A stretch of 54,179 bases of DNA from NCBI GenBank assembly GCA_964638635.1, contig CAZXAQ010000020.1, positions 1-54,179 of the forward strand, read 5' to 3'. The position numbers and the translations under genes are program-made. This document shows positions 40,326-49,937 of this stretch, piece by piece. Positions within the stretch are counted from its first letter, which is position 1; each line of letters opens with the position of its first letter. The DNA comes from SZUA-430 sp964638635. Its GTDB lineage: Bacteria; Pseudomonadota; Alphaproteobacteria; Micropepsales; Micropepsaceae. The notes beneath the pieces were generated by a model, which was not told the DNA's origin, did no database searches, and saw only the letters and a list, made by a program, of their open reading frames with translations.

Positions 40326-41249
40326 ATGCGTTTGAAAACGGTCCTATTGGCGTCGGCAGCGGGTGCCGCAGTGTTGGCGGTCGTATCGCCGGTGCAGGCT
40401 GGGTCGTACGTCTCGGTGCTTGGTGGCTGGAACACCACCGACGACATCAAGTCCCGCGCAGGGAGCTTGGGCTCAGCGACGTTCACACAAGCGCTCACGC
40501 ACACGGTGACGACGACGATCACCGAAGTGCTGACGTTCAGTCTACCGACGACGTTCTTCAACAGTGGTGCAAAAGCTGAAGACGGTTTCATCGTCGGCGC
40601 GGCGGTCGGTGGCGATCTGGGGCACTGGCTGCAAGGCCTGCGCGGTGAATTCGAGCTTTCCTATCGTCGCAACAGTCTCGGGGGCGGTGTTGCAAGTGCA
40701 GCCGCGTCCGGCACTGCGACTGCGAGTGCCGATTTTGGGGCGACGGGCAACTACAGTCACGATTGTGTCATCACGCCTCAGGCGCCTGCGACCGTTGTGG
40801 TTGGACCGCCGGGACCGTGCGTCGCGGGTATTCCCGCAACCGGCGTCCACTCATTTACAGGGTTCTTCTCCACCACGAACTCGTTCGCCTCGAGTGGCGG
40901 CAGCGTCCGTACATTCGCCCTCATGGCGAACGTTTGGTACGACTTCAATAATATGGGTGGCTTCACACCCTACATCGGCGGCGGTGTCGGCTATGCCGAC
41001 AACAAAGTTCAAAACGGCTTATTGCTGAACGGAGCCAATGGTGGCTTCGCTTGGCAACTCGGCGCAGGCGCGAACTACGCACTCAGCGACAAGACTTCGA
41101 TCGGCATCGGATACCGCTACATGGACGCCGGCGATGTGACGCTGATTCGATCGCCCGGAGTGGCCGCAGGCAACAAGCTCATCGCCGACGACCACGACGT
41201 GACCCACCAATCCGTGTTGGTGAACCTGACTTTCGCCATAGGCAAGTAA
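40326..41249 (+). CDS. outer-membrane beta-barrel protein, tandem copy 1
   Basis: The 307-residue product has a signal peptide (LLASAAGAAVLAVVSPVQA) and an eight-strand-type barrel: SYVSVLGGWNTTDD, AKAEDGFIVGAAVGGDLGHW, LRGEFELSYRR, GGFTPYIGGGVGYADN, SIGIGYRYMDAGDVTLIRSP and the C-terminal strand SVLVNLTFAIGK. One long loop has two cysteines around a Pro/Val-rich stretch (DCVITPQAPATVVVGPPGPC). The fold suggests an OmpA/opacity-like adhesion or structural protein. The next gene is a clear paralogue with a shared terminator stem. Confidence 0.88.
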   Translation: MRLKTVLLASAAGAAVLAVVSPVQAGSYVSVLGGWNTTDDIKSRAGSLGSATFTQALTHTVTTTITEVLTFSLPTTFFNSGAKAEDGFIVGAAVGGDLGHWLQGLRGEFELSYRRNSLGGGVASAAASGTATASADFGATGNYSHDCVITPQAPATVVVGPPGPCVAGIPATGVHSFTGFFSTTNSFASSGGSVRTFALMANVWYDFNNMGGFTPYIGGGVGYADNKVQNGLLLNGANGGFAWQLGAGANYALSDKTSIGIGYRYMDAGDVTLIRSPGVAAGNKLIADDHDVTHQSVLVNLTFAIGK

Positions 41250-41276
41250 GCGGGTCTTGTTCAGTTGAGTTATTCA

Positions 41277-41306
41277 AGCGCGGGCGCAAGAGCCCGCGCT
41301 TTTTTG
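41277..41306 (+). terminator. Rho-independent terminator of barrel gene 1
   Basis: Stem AAGCGCGGGC / GCCCGCGCTT, 6-base loop, T run to 41306. It lies 28 bases after the stop. The remaining gap to barrel gene 2 (41307-41618, about 310 bases) is AT-richer and holds only the dyad at 41374-41417 and presumably a promoter. Confidence 0.92.
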
Positions 41307-41373
41307 TGTGCCGGCGCCTTGCAGCCGAGTCGATGCCCGAAGCGCCGACGAACCACTTGGCCGATGCCCAATA

Positions 41374-41417
41374 ATTTCACGCAGAAATAATGTAAATATA
41401 CATTCTCCTGCGAAAAT
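41374..41417. promoter_or_regulatory. nested AT-rich dyad upstream of barrel gene 2
   Basis: Inner palindrome AATGTA-AATA-TACATT (41389-41404) lies within outer arms CGCAG (41380-41384) and CTGCG (41408-41412), extended by ATTTC and GAAAAT. It sits about 205 bases before the gene and could bind a regulator or fold in RNA. Confidence 0.45.
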
Positions 41418-41621
41418 AGCCAATCGGGAGAACCGACTGATGCATAATGGACGCACCGTCCAAGTGAACTGAAGCTCGACCGATCAAATGCATAGCCCCC
41501 TTCATTGAAGCGCCCACGCTGCGGTGGTACCCACAAATGGGACTAATAGGGTAGGTGGCACGGACAGGTTAACGGTCCGGCGCGGTTTCGTTTTCTGAAC
41601 GAGTTTGAGGGGAGATTTGTG

Positions 41622-42542
41622 ATGGGCCTGAAGACAACTTTGTTGGCGTCCGCGGGCGCGGCAGCGGTGCTGGCAGTCGTCTCGCCGGTGCAAGCCGGCG
41701 GCTACGTGTCGATCTTTGGCGGCTGGAACTCGACGGACGACATCGTGTCTCGTGCGGGCAGCAATGGCGATGTGACCTTCACCACAACGCTCACCCACAC
41801 GGCGGGACCTGCAGATACGGTGACGTTGACCTTCGGGGCGCCATCGACATTTTTCAACAGCGGCGCGAAAGCCGAAGATGGCTTCGTTGTTGGCGCTGCA
41901 GTGGGCGGCGACTTGGGACACTGGCTGTCGGGCCTCCGCGGCGAAGTCGAGGTTTCTTACCGCTACAACAATTTGGGTGCAGCCGCGGCGAGCGCTTCAG
42001 TCAACGCTATCGACACGGCCAGCGGCGTGTTCCTGGCGGGCAACTACGGTCACTCTTGCGCCCTAACACCGCAAGCACCGGCCGTGGTGGTCGATCCGCC
42101 GCCGGCGCCTTGCGTCGCCGGCATGGGCGCCGGGGGCGTGCGTTCGTTTACAGCGCTGGTCTCTAGCTCGAACGCGTTCGCGTCGACCGAAGGCAGCATC
42201 AGAACGTTCGCGCTCATGGCGAACGCTTGGTTCGACGTGCCAATGGGCGGCGGCTTCACGCCGTACTTTGGCGGTGGCGTCGGCTACGCCACCAACGAGG
42301 TCGAACACGGCTTGGTCATGAATGGCAACAACGGTGGCTTTGCCTGGCAGGCTGGTGCCGGTGTCAATTTCGCCATGACTGAGAAGATGTCGCTTGGCGT
42401 TGGATACCGCTACATGGATGCAGGCGACGTCACACTGATCCGTTCGCCTGCGCTCGCGAACGGCAACAAGCTGGTAAGCGACGTGCATGAGGTGACCCAC
42501 CAATCGGTGTTGGTGAACTTGACCTTCGCACTCGGCAAGTAA
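41622..42542 (+). CDS. outer-membrane beta-barrel protein, tandem copy 2
   Basis: Paralogue of the gene at 40326, 306 residues: signal peptide (LLASAGAAAVLAVVSPVQA), GYVSIFGGWNSTDDIVSRAG, FNSGAKAEDGFVVGAAVGGD, GGGFTPYFGGGVGYATNEVE and the terminal strand SVLVNLTFALGK. The cysteine-bounded loop is kept but altered (SCALTPQAPAVVVDPPPAPC). The ATG at 41622 has GAGGGGAG seven bases before; a GTG one codon earlier is possible. Differences concentrate in the surface loops, the usual pattern for barrel proteins under selection. Confidence 0.88.
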   Translation: MGLKTTLLASAGAAAVLAVVSPVQAGGYVSIFGGWNSTDDIVSRAGSNGDVTFTTTLTHTAGPADTVTLTFGAPSTFFNSGAKAEDGFVVGAAVGGDLGHWLSGLRGEVEVSYRYNNLGAAAASASVNAIDTASGVFLAGNYGHSCALTPQAPAVVVDPPPAPCVAGMGAGGVRSFTALVSSSNAFASTEGSIRTFALMANAWFDVPMGGGFTPYFGGGVGYATNEVEHGLVMNGNNGGFAWQAGAGVNFAMTEKMSLGVGYRYMDAGDVTLIRSPALANGNKLVSDVHEVTHQSVLVNLTFALGK

Positions 42543-42568
42543 CGCGGTCCAGCCGGATCAAGCTTCTC

Positions 42569-42597
42569 AAGCGCGGGCTCGATGCCCGCGCTTTTTT
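42569..42597 (+). terminator. Rho-independent terminator of barrel gene 2
   Basis: Stem AAGCGCGGGC / GCCCGCGCTT, 5-base loop, T run to 42597. Same stem as the terminator after copy 1. It ends 18 bases before the stop of the convergent MFS gene. Confidence 0.92.
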
Positions 42598-42614
42598 GCG
42601 CCCGCCGCGTCGAG

Positions 42615-44072
42615 CTACACCGCCACCGCGCGCTCGTTCTTCACGAACATCATCATCACAAACCCGATGCCGAGCAGAAACAGGATCGACCCAAGCCCGA
42701 TCGCCTGGCTTTGCGACCACTCCGTGGCGCGCGCGACAACGAACGGCGCCAAGAACGCCGTCGCGGTGCCGGACAGCGCATAGAGCCCGAAGAACTCCGT
42801 CATCTTCGACGCCGGCGCGATCCGGGCCAGCATCGTGCGGCTGTTCGCGTAAGACGCCGTGATGAAGATCGCGACGATAATCACGATCACCACATAGATG
42901 ATCTCGGGCCAGGTGTTGAAGAACGGCAGGCTGTGCACCGGCGGCAGAGCCGTGTCGTACGGGATGAAGAACAGGATCGTGTCCGGCCGCATGGAGAGCG
43001 ACAGGATGAGCCCGACCATCGTCCCGCCGACAGAGATCATGATCCCGCGCTGCGAACCGAACGTGTGGTCCAGCCACCCGCCGAACACGCCCCCGAACGT
43101 CGCGAACACGCTCAAGATCACGCCGTAGACCAGCATATCGAGCGGCCCCCACGAAAACGTCGTCGACGCATAGATGCCGCCGAAGATCAGGATCGCGTTG
43201 TTGCCGTCGTTGTAGATCATGCGCGCGAGAAGATACGTCGCGACGTTCCGGTATTGGCCAAGGCTGCCCACCGTGCGGATCAGCGAGTTCACGCCGCGAT
43301 CGATCGCCGCCAGCGGCCCAAGCGCGGTCTTCGGTTGATCGGGCGTGAAGAAGAAGAGCGGTAACCCGAACAGCGCAAACCACACGACGAACAGCGGCCC
43401 GACGATCCGCTCCGGCTCATGCGCCGCTTGATCGAGACCGAACCAAGGCGTCGCTGGAACGAACGGCCAATCGACAACGCCGGGCAATACAAAACAGATC
43501 AACATGAAGATAAGCAGCACGACCCCCGAGAAATTCCCGAGCGCTAGCGCCAGACCCGAAAGCGCGCCAACCTTGTTCTCCGGCACCAGCGTCGGCAGCA
43601 TCGCGTTGTGGAACACCGCAGTGAAGTCGAACGACACGAACGTCGCGACCAGCAACGCGCAGATCACCAAAAACGAGAGCCCCTGCTCGTTCGGCAGCGC
43701 GTACCACAACAGCGCCGCCGTCAGTGCCAGCGAAACGGACCACACGAACAGCCAAGGCTTGCGCCGCCCGCCGGCGTCCGCGATCGCGCCCATGAACGGT
43801 GCGACGACCGCAATGATGAACCCGGCCGCTGAGTTAAGGTCCGCCCACAACGCTTGACCCTTCACGGGGTCGCCAACCAAATGCTGCGCGAAATAGGGCG
43901 CAAAAATATAGATCGTGATCAACAGCACGTGCGGATTTCGCGCGCCCTCGAACCACGCCCACGCCCATTGCCCAAGCGGCGAGGCGCACGCGCCACCGCT
44001 TGCACTCACCCCGTCGGGGACAGCAGTCCATCGCGCGCGCAACGTCGGCTTGGCAGGCAGGGTGTCGCTCAT
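42615..44072 (-). CDS. MFS transporter, UMF1/Atg22-like
   Basis: A 485-residue membrane protein with about twelve helices. AWAWFEGARNPHVLLITIYI at the start, MGAIADAGGRRKPWL (the MFS loop 2-3 signature in the form DxGGRRKP), and ASYANSRTMLARIAPASKMT with EFFGLYALSGTATAFLAPF are typical of the UMF1/Atg22-like group, some of which export amino acids. A large internal loop includes LIRTVGSLGQYRNVATYLLA. The gene is divergent from the EamA exporter (130 bases apart). Substrate unknown. Confidence 0.9.
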   Translation of the reverse strand: MSDTLPAKPTLRARWTAVPDGVSASGGACASPLGQWAWAWFEGARNPHVLLITIYIFAPYFAQHLVGDPVKGQALWADLNSAAGFIIAVVAPFMGAIADAGGRRKPWLFVWSVSLALTAALLWYALPNEQGLSFLVICALLVATFVSFDFTAVFHNAMLPTLVPENKVGALSGLALALGNFSGVVLLIFMLICFVLPGVVDWPFVPATPWFGLDQAAHEPERIVGPLFVVWFALFGLPLFFFTPDQPKTALGPLAAIDRGVNSLIRTVGSLGQYRNVATYLLARMIYNDGNNAILIFGGIYASTTFSWGPLDMLVYGVILSVFATFGGVFGGWLDHTFGSQRGIMISVGGTMVGLILSLSMRPDTILFFIPYDTALPPVHSLPFFNTWPEIIYVVIVIIVAIFITASYANSRTMLARIAPASKMTEFFGLYALSGTATAFLAPFVVARATEWSQSQAIGLGSILFLLGIGFVMMMFVKNERAVAV

Positions 44073-44202
44073 GGGAGACCGGAAATCCGAATAGCGTGAT
44101 CAGGCAGCTTACCCACGAACCCGCGCGACAAGCGAGGCCCTTGACGGCATCGTGACGCCCGCGCTCCAGTGTGGACGTGCGTCGCCCCCCATCGTTTCGC
44201 TC

Positions 44203-45039
44203 ATGACCATGCCCTGGGAAGCAGCCGCCGCGGCGTTGGCGGCCGCCGTTCTGCACGCGGCATGGAACGCGGGGTTAAAGGCGGGCAACGACCGCCTGCT
44301 CGACGCCGCGCTGCTGTTCGCAGTTGCCGGCACGATCGGTCTTGCCGTCACTTTCTTTGCGCCACCAATGAACCCGGCAGCCATTCTTTGGATCGTTGTA
44401 ACTGCCGCGCTGCATTTGCCCTATGTCTACTTCCTCGCGCGTGCGTATGAGCTCGGCGAACTCAGTCACGTTTACACGATTGCGCGCGGCACGCCGCCAT
44501 TACTGATCACAGTGCTCGCCGCCTTCACCGTCGCCGAAGTTCCGAAGCCGGCTGCAGTCGCTGGCATCGCACTCATCAGCATCGGTATTCTGACGGTGGG
44601 GATGAGCCCCGGCGCCCACCGCCAGGGGACACAGCTCGCCGGCGCTGTCGCCGTCTCGATCGCGCTCTACAGCATCTCCGACGGCATCGGCGTACGCGCC
44701 TCCGGCAGCGCACTTGCCTACAACGGCTGGGTCTTCTTCGCCGTCGGTCTGTCGACCACCGCAATGGCGCTGATCCTACGCGGCCCGCGCATTATCTCTT
44801 ATGCGCACACGCATTGGCCACGCGCGGTCGTCGCCGGCACGCTGTCGTTCGTGGCCTACGGCCTCGTTCTCTGGGCCATGACCTTCGCCCCGATCGCCGG
44901 CGTCAGCGCCTTCCGCGAAACCTCGGTCGTCTTCGCAGCTCTGATCGGCATCCTGTTCTTCGGCGAGAAGGCAGGCCCCCGTCGTCTGATCGGCGCCGCC
45001 ATCGTCGCCATCGGCGCCGTCGTGCTGAAGTTCGCTTGA
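44203..45039 (+). CDS. EamA/DMT-family transporter
   Basis: About 278 residues, ten membrane helices in two EamA halves: AALAAAVLHAAWNAGLKAGN, PPLLITVLAAFTVAEVPKPA in the first half, FVAYGLVLWAMTFAPIAGVS and RETSVVFAALIGILFFGEKA in the second. Members export amino acids or other small metabolites. The start is ATG 44203 or 44209; the open frame reaches back to 44152 without support. Its end lies 3 bases from the convergent glutamate dehydrogenase gene. Confidence 0.9.
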   Translation: MTMPWEAAAAALAAAVLHAAWNAGLKAGNDRLLDAALLFAVAGTIGLAVTFFAPPMNPAAILWIVVTAALHLPYVYFLARAYELGELSHVYTIARGTPPLLITVLAAFTVAEVPKPAAVAGIALISIGILTVGMSPGAHRQGTQLAGAVAVSIALYSISDGIGVRASGSALAYNGWVFFAVGLSTTAMALILRGPRIISYAHTHWPRAVVAGTLSFVAYGLVLWAMTFAPIAGVSAFRETSVVFAALIGILFFGEKAGPRRLIGAAIVAIGAVVLKFA

Positions 45040-45042
45040 ACC

Positions 45043-48000
45043 CTAAGCCAACAAATCCCGTATCTGCCCCGCCGCCAGCGTCAGCCGCGCGACCGTGAAT
45101 GTGCCCGAGCGCTCGAGATCGGTCACAAGTGTGGCAACGCGCTCCACCTGTTCGCGATGCGTCTGCGCCCAAGCCTCGACCGCGGCGTTGCCCGCCGCGC
45201 GATTCTCGCCGCCCACACCGTTGGCCAGCGCGCGCGACGCAAGCGTCCGTTGATGCACGGAGAGATCGTCGATCAGCCGCCGGACGGCGAGCCGGTCCCA
45301 ATGCTCGGGCAAATTCATACGCTCCGCCGCAAGGCGCAGCCGGTCGACGCCGATCGTGCGCGCCGCTGCGAAATAGGCGCCCGCCACCATGTCGAGCGGC
45401 TTCTTGGACTCCGTCGAAAGCCGCGTGATATCGGGCGTTGCACCGATCGCCGACAAGGCGCCGATATCGTCGGCGAGATCGTCCGGTACGCCCGCCGCAC
45501 GGAACTCGTTGATCGCGTCGACGATGTCCTTGCGCTCGGCCTCCGAGACCAGCGTCGAGAACGTGCCGCGCAGCTTCGCGACACCCTGCGCATAAGGTGC
45601 AATGGCGTCTGCGATCGGCGTCGCCTGAGGCACATGCCGGTAGAACCACAACGTCTGCCGGAGAAGATGCAGCGCAAGCTTGGCGTGCATACGCACCTGA
45701 ACGGCGGCCGCAACCTTGTTGTCGAGCGCGTTGATCCCGTCGGCAAGCCGCGCGATCCCGAACACGTTGAGCGCAATCGTATAGGCGCGGGCGAGGGCAG
45801 GGGCTTCACTCGCACTCGCCTCCTTTAGGCGATGCATCAACAGTGGCCCGCCGCGATTGACGATGTCGTTCGTTAGCACCGTCGCCACGATCTCGCGTTT
45901 CAGCCGGTGCGCCGCCATGCCCTTCGGGAAGCGCGTGCGCACGTCGCTCGGGAAGTAACCTTTGAGCGTCTCCGCATAAAACGGATCGTCCGGCAGGTTC
46001 GAACTGTTGATCTCGTCGAACAGCTGCAGCTTCGCGTAGGCGAGCAGCACGGCCAACTCCGGCCGCGTGAGCCCTTCGTTGCGGTTCGCCCGCTCGCGCA
46101 GATTGTCCATCGACGGCAACCCTTCGACCGCCCGGTTGAGCCGCCCATCGCGCTCAAGCGCCCGCATGAAGCGGCCGTAGCCGTCGGACTCCCACGCGCC
46201 GCCCGCCTGCGCCACGCTGAGCGCCAGCGACTGATTGTAGTTGTCGGCAAGCACGAGATGCGCAACCTCGTCGGTCATCTTTGCCAGCAGCGGATCGCGC
46301 TCCGCGGCCTTCAGTTCGCCGGCCCCGATCGACGCGTTCAGCAAAATCTTCAGATTGACCTCGTGGTCCGACGTGTCGACGCCGGCCGAATTGTCGATCG
46401 CGTCAGTGTTCAACCGCCCACCCGCTTTCGCATACTCGATGCGCCCGGCCTGCGTGCAACCAAGGTTTGCGCCTTCGCCGATGACCTTCGCCTTGATATC
46501 GCGCCCATCGATGCGCAGGGCGTCGTTCGCCTTGTCGCCGGCGTCCGCGTTCGTCTCCGCCGATGATTTGACGAACGTCCCGATACCGCCGAACCACAGC
46601 AGATCGACCGGCGCCTTCAGCAGTGCCCGCATCAGTTCCGCCGGCTCCGCCTGATCGACCGTCAATCCGGTCAGCGCCTTCACCTCCGGCGACAGTGGGA
46701 TCTTCTTCATCGACCGCGAATAGACGCCACCACCCTTGGAAATTTTCGTTTGGTCGTAATCCGCCCATGACGAACGCGGCAGATCGAAGATGCGCTGCCG
46801 CTCCGCAAAGCTGACCGCCGGGTCGGGCGAAGGATCGAGGAAGATGTCGCGATGATCGAACGCGGCGACGAGCTTCGTTGCTTTCGAAAGCAGCATCCCG
46901 TTCCCGAACACGTCGCCCGACATATCGCCGACGCCAACGACCGTGAACGGCGTCGTCTGGATGTCCGTTCCGATCTCGCGGAAGTGGCGTTTGACCGCCT
47001 CCCAAGCCCCCTTGGCGGTGATACCCATCTTCTTGTGGTCGTAGCCGACCGACCCGCCGCTTGCGAACGCGTCGGCGAGCCAGAACCCGTGGTCCTTCGA
47101 AATCCCGTTTGCGATATCGGAAAACGTGGCGGTGCCCTTATCCGCCGCGACGACGAGGTAAGGATCGTCCGCGTCATGCCGCACGACATCCTTCGGCGGC
47201 ACGATCTTGCCGTCCGGCGCGATGTTGTCCGTCATGTCGAGGAGTGACGCGACAAACGTCTTGTAGGCGGCAATCCCACCGGCGAGCCACGCCTCCCGGT
47301 TCGACGCCGGCGGCAGCTTCTTCGGATAGAACCCGCCCTTCGAACCGACCGGCACGATCACCGCGTTCTTCACCTGCTGCGCCTTCACGAGGCCCAGAAC
47401 TTCGGTGCGGAAATCTTCGCGCCGGTCCGACCAGCGCAAGCCGCCGCGCGCGACCTTTCCGAAGCGCAAATGCACCCCCTCGACCTCGGGCGAATAGACG
47501 AAGATCTCCACCATCGGCCGCGGCAGCGGCAGGTCTTCGATCTTCGCCGAATCGATCTTGATCGCGATCGACGGCTTGTCCTTCTGGAAGAAGTTCGTGC
47601 GAAGCGCCGATTGGATCACGTTCCGGAACCGCCGGATGATGCGGTCGTCGTCGAGGCTCGGCACCTTGGCCAGCGCCTCGTCGATCTCGCCGTTGACCTT
47701 TGCGTCCAACGCCGCGCGGTCCGCAACGCCAAGCTCGAACCGCGCTTTGAACAGACGCACCAAGGCCGCCGCGATCCGCGGATTGCGCCCCAACGCCTCT
47801 TCCATCAGCGCCTGGCTCGCGCCGAACGCCGCCTGGCGCAGATACTTCGCAACCGTGCGCAGCATCGCCACATCGCGCCACGGCAGCTCGGCCTGCAGCG
47901 TCAGCCGGTTGAACTTGTCGCTTTCCGCATGGCCGCGCCAGACCATCATGAACGCGTCTTCAAAGAGGCGCATCCCCGCCTCGCGTTCCGGCGTCAGTTG

Positions 48001-49821
48001 CCCGCGCAGTTTCAGATCGTGGATCGTGACGAGTGCATCGGCGCGCTTGACCGGATAGTTCACCTCCTCGATCACCCGAAGGCCAAAATCTTCGAGTACC
48101 GGCAACAAGTCCGAAAGCTCGATCACCTCGCCGGTGTGATAGATCTTGAAATGGATGACCCCGTCATTCGGATCGGCGCCGCCCGACGACCTGAGCGCGA
48201 GCGCACCCGCGCCCGCCTGCGCGACCTCTTCCACTTTGCCGATATCGAGGATCGCCTCCGCCGGCCCGAACGCCTCGCGATAGGCCTCCGAGAACGCACC
48301 CGAATAGCGCGCGAAGATCGCGTCCGCCTGCTCCGGCGCCATCGAACGCGACAGCGCGTCCGAGAAATCGTCGCTCCAGAGCCGCACCGCCTGCGCAAGC
48401 CGCGCCTTCAGCGCCGCATGGTCGTAGGTCTTCGGCCGCCCGTCCTGGAACATCACCGTGAAGTGGATGCGGGCCATCTGCCCTTCTTCGGTGTGCGGAT
48501 AAGCGCTCGCGATCTGACCGCCCAGCGCGTCGGTCAGAATGCCGCCCAGCGAACGGATCAGCCCGCCGCGAAACTTGTCCGCCGGGAAGTAGACATGCAC
48601 CGACGCGAACCGTTCGAACGTATCGAAGCGGATGAAGACATTCGTGTCCGGCCGGTCGCCGAGATGGGCGAGCGCGGGCCCCATGCGCAGAAGATCGGCC
48701 TCCGACACTTGGAAGAGCTCGTCCCGCGGCAGATTATGCAGAACGACGGCCAGCGCCTTCGCGTTGTGGCTCCCCTTCGGAAATCCCGACTGCGCCATCA
48801 CGGTGGCGACCTTGCGCCTAAGGAACGGGATATCGCGCGGATTGTCGTGATACGCGGCCGATGTGAAGAGCCCAATGAACCGCCGCTCGCCGATAAGCTT
48901 GCCGTCCTTGAAGCGCTTCACGCCGATGTAATCTTCCTGCACCCGCCGATGCACCGGCGACTTCTCGAGCGATTTCGTGACGATCAAGGGCGACGGTTGC
49001 ATCATGAACGCGCGCACTTCCGGCGTCATCGTCGCGCGGTCGCTGCCGCGCCGGATCACGCGCCGCTCCGGGTCGCGCAACAGCCCGAGCCCCGTCTCCG
49101 GTAGAGGCCTCAGCTCCCCGTCGCCCTTTGGATCGAACGCATAGTCGCGCGCGCCCAAGAACGTGAAATGGTTCTGCTTCAGCCATTGCAAGAACGCGAG
49201 CGTCTCATCGATTTCTTCCTTGGGCGCCGGCGGCGGATTTTTGGTGAGATCGACGATCGCTTCGTCGACCCGCGCAAGCGTCGCCCGCCAATCGGAAACC
49301 GCCGCCGTCACGTCGCGCAACACTTGCGCGATACCCGACTGAACGGAGGCGATCTGCTCGGCGGTTCCGATCCGCGAAATCGCGACGCAGATCATGCTTT
49401 CGGCCGCCGCGTCGCTGCCGTCGAAAACGAAACCGCGAAACGCGCCGCTCGCGTCGCGCTTCACCTTGAAGATTGGGTGGAACACCGCCTTGATCTTCAA
49501 CCCGCGCTCGCCGAGTTCGCTTAGCGTCGAGTCGACGAGAAACGGCTTATCGTCGTTGATCGTGGCGACGAGCGTGACGGGCGCGGTGAACCCGTCGCGC
49601 TGCGCATCCGGTGTGAACACGCGCAAGAAGGTCGTGCCCGGCTTGCGCTCCGCCGCCGCACGCCAAAACAACCGCGCGATCCCCGCCTGCACGTCTTTCG
49701 AAAATCCGGCCAAGTCTTCCGGCGCGGCCCCGGCAAAGAAGTGTTGCACGAACGGAGAGAACCCTTGCAGGTCGGCTTCCAGCGCAGCGGTCATGTCGAG
49801 CCATTGAAGAGGGCCGCGCAT
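45043..49821 (-). CDS. NAD-dependent glutamate dehydrogenase, large (about 180 kDa) type
   Basis: Oxidises glutamate to 2-oxoglutarate and ammonia, linking nitrogen and carbon metabolism. The product of about 1,592 residues is of the GdhB/GDH-180 class: an N-terminal regulatory half (VDSTLSELGERGLKIKAVFH, SVHVYFPADKFRGGLIRSL), then the catalytic domain with GGLRWSDRREDFRTEVLGLV and KNAVIVPVGSKGGFYPKKLP (substrate Lys region), and the NAD domain FTVVGVGDMSGDVFGNGMLL. The C-terminal helical region is complete. Start uncertain: ATG 49821 (MRGPLQWLDM), ATG 49794, or GTG 49935, which would touch the exonuclease gene. It is the longest gene in the window. Confidence 0.95.
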   Translation of the reverse strand: MRGPLQWLDMTAALEADLQGFSPFVQHFFAGAAPEDLAGFSKDVQAGIARLFWRAAAERKPGTTFLRVFTPDAQRDGFTAPVTLVATINDDKPFLVDSTLSELGERGLKIKAVFHPIFKVKRDASGAFRGFVFDGSDAAAESMICVAISRIGTAEQIASVQSGIAQVLRDVTAAVSDWRATLARVDEAIVDLTKNPPPAPKEEIDETLAFLQWLKQNHFTFLGARDYAFDPKGDGELRPLPETGLGLLRDPERRVIRRGSDRATMTPEVRAFMMQPSPLIVTKSLEKSPVHRRVQEDYIGVKRFKDGKLIGERRFIGLFTSAAYHDNPRDIPFLRRKVATVMAQSGFPKGSHNAKALAVVLHNLPRDELFQVSEADLLRMGPALAHLGDRPDTNVFIRFDTFERFASVHVYFPADKFRGGLIRSLGGILTDALGGQIASAYPHTEEGQMARIHFTVMFQDGRPKTYDHAALKARLAQAVRLWSDDFSDALSRSMAPEQADAIFARYSGAFSEAYREAFGPAEAILDIGKVEEVAQAGAGALALRSSGGADPNDGVIHFKIYHTGEVIELSDLLPVLEDFGLRVIEEVNYPVKRADALVTIHDLKLRGQLTPEREAGMRLFEDAFMMVWRGHAESDKFNRLTLQAELPWRDVAMLRTVAKYLRQAAFGASQALMEEALGRNPRIAAALVRLFKARFELGVADRAALDAKVNGEIDEALAKVPSLDDDRIIRRFRNVIQSALRTNFFQKDKPSIAIKIDSAKIEDLPLPRPMVEIFVYSPEVEGVHLRFGKVARGGLRWSDRREDFRTEVLGLVKAQQVKNAVIVPVGSKGGFYPKKLPPASNREAWLAGGIAAYKTFVASLLDMTDNIAPDGKIVPPKDVVRHDADDPYLVVAADKGTATFSDIANGISKDHGFWLADAFASGGSVGYDHKKMGITAKGAWEAVKRHFREIGTDIQTTPFTVVGVGDMSGDVFGNGMLLSKATKLVAAFDHRDIFLDPSPDPAVSFAERQRIFDLPRSSWADYDQTKISKGGGVYSRSMKKIPLSPEVKALTGLTVDQAEPAELMRALLKAPVDLLWFGGIGTFVKSSAETNADAGDKANDALRIDGRDIKAKVIGEGANLGCTQAGRIEYAKAGGRLNTDAIDNSAGVDTSDHEVNLKILLNASIGAGELKAAERDPLLAKMTDEVAHLVLADNYNQSLALSVAQAGGAWESDGYGRFMRALERDGRLNRAVEGLPSMDNLRERANRNEGLTRPELAVLLAYAKLQLFDEINSSNLPDDPFYAETLKGYFPSDVRTRFPKGMAAHRLKREIVATVLTNDIVNRGGPLLMHRLKEASASEAPALARAYTIALNVFGIARLADGINALDNKVAAAVQVRMHAKLALHLLRQTLWFYRHVPQATPIADAIAPYAQGVAKLRGTFSTLVSEAERKDIVDAINEFRAAGVPDDLADDIGALSAIGATPDITRLSTESKKPLDMVAGAYFAAARTIGVDRLRLAAERMNLPEHWDRLAVRRLIDDLSVHQRTLASRALANGVGGENRAAGNAAVEAWAQTHREQVERVATLVTDLERSGTFTVARLTLAAGQIRDLLA

Positions 49822-49937
49822 TCCAATCGGCGGCCGGGTGAGCAAGCGGCGCGGATATAGCCACAAATCGCGCGCCAAGTCCGCCCCTTTGCGGCGTCCC
49901 TTGCGCGAACGTTTCGCACATGCGAAGCCGGACACAA

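Larger units (their letters stand above)
40326..42597 (+). repeat. tandem gene duplication (two beta-barrel genes with terminators)
   Basis: The two genes encode proteins of 307 and 306 residues that align end to end, sharing long identical runs (FFNSGAKAEDGF, AAVGGDLGHWL, GYRYMDAGDVTLIRSP). Each is followed by a terminator with the same stem (GCGCGGGC...GCCCGCGC). Intergenic parts differ, so each copy has its own control. Confidence 0.85.
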
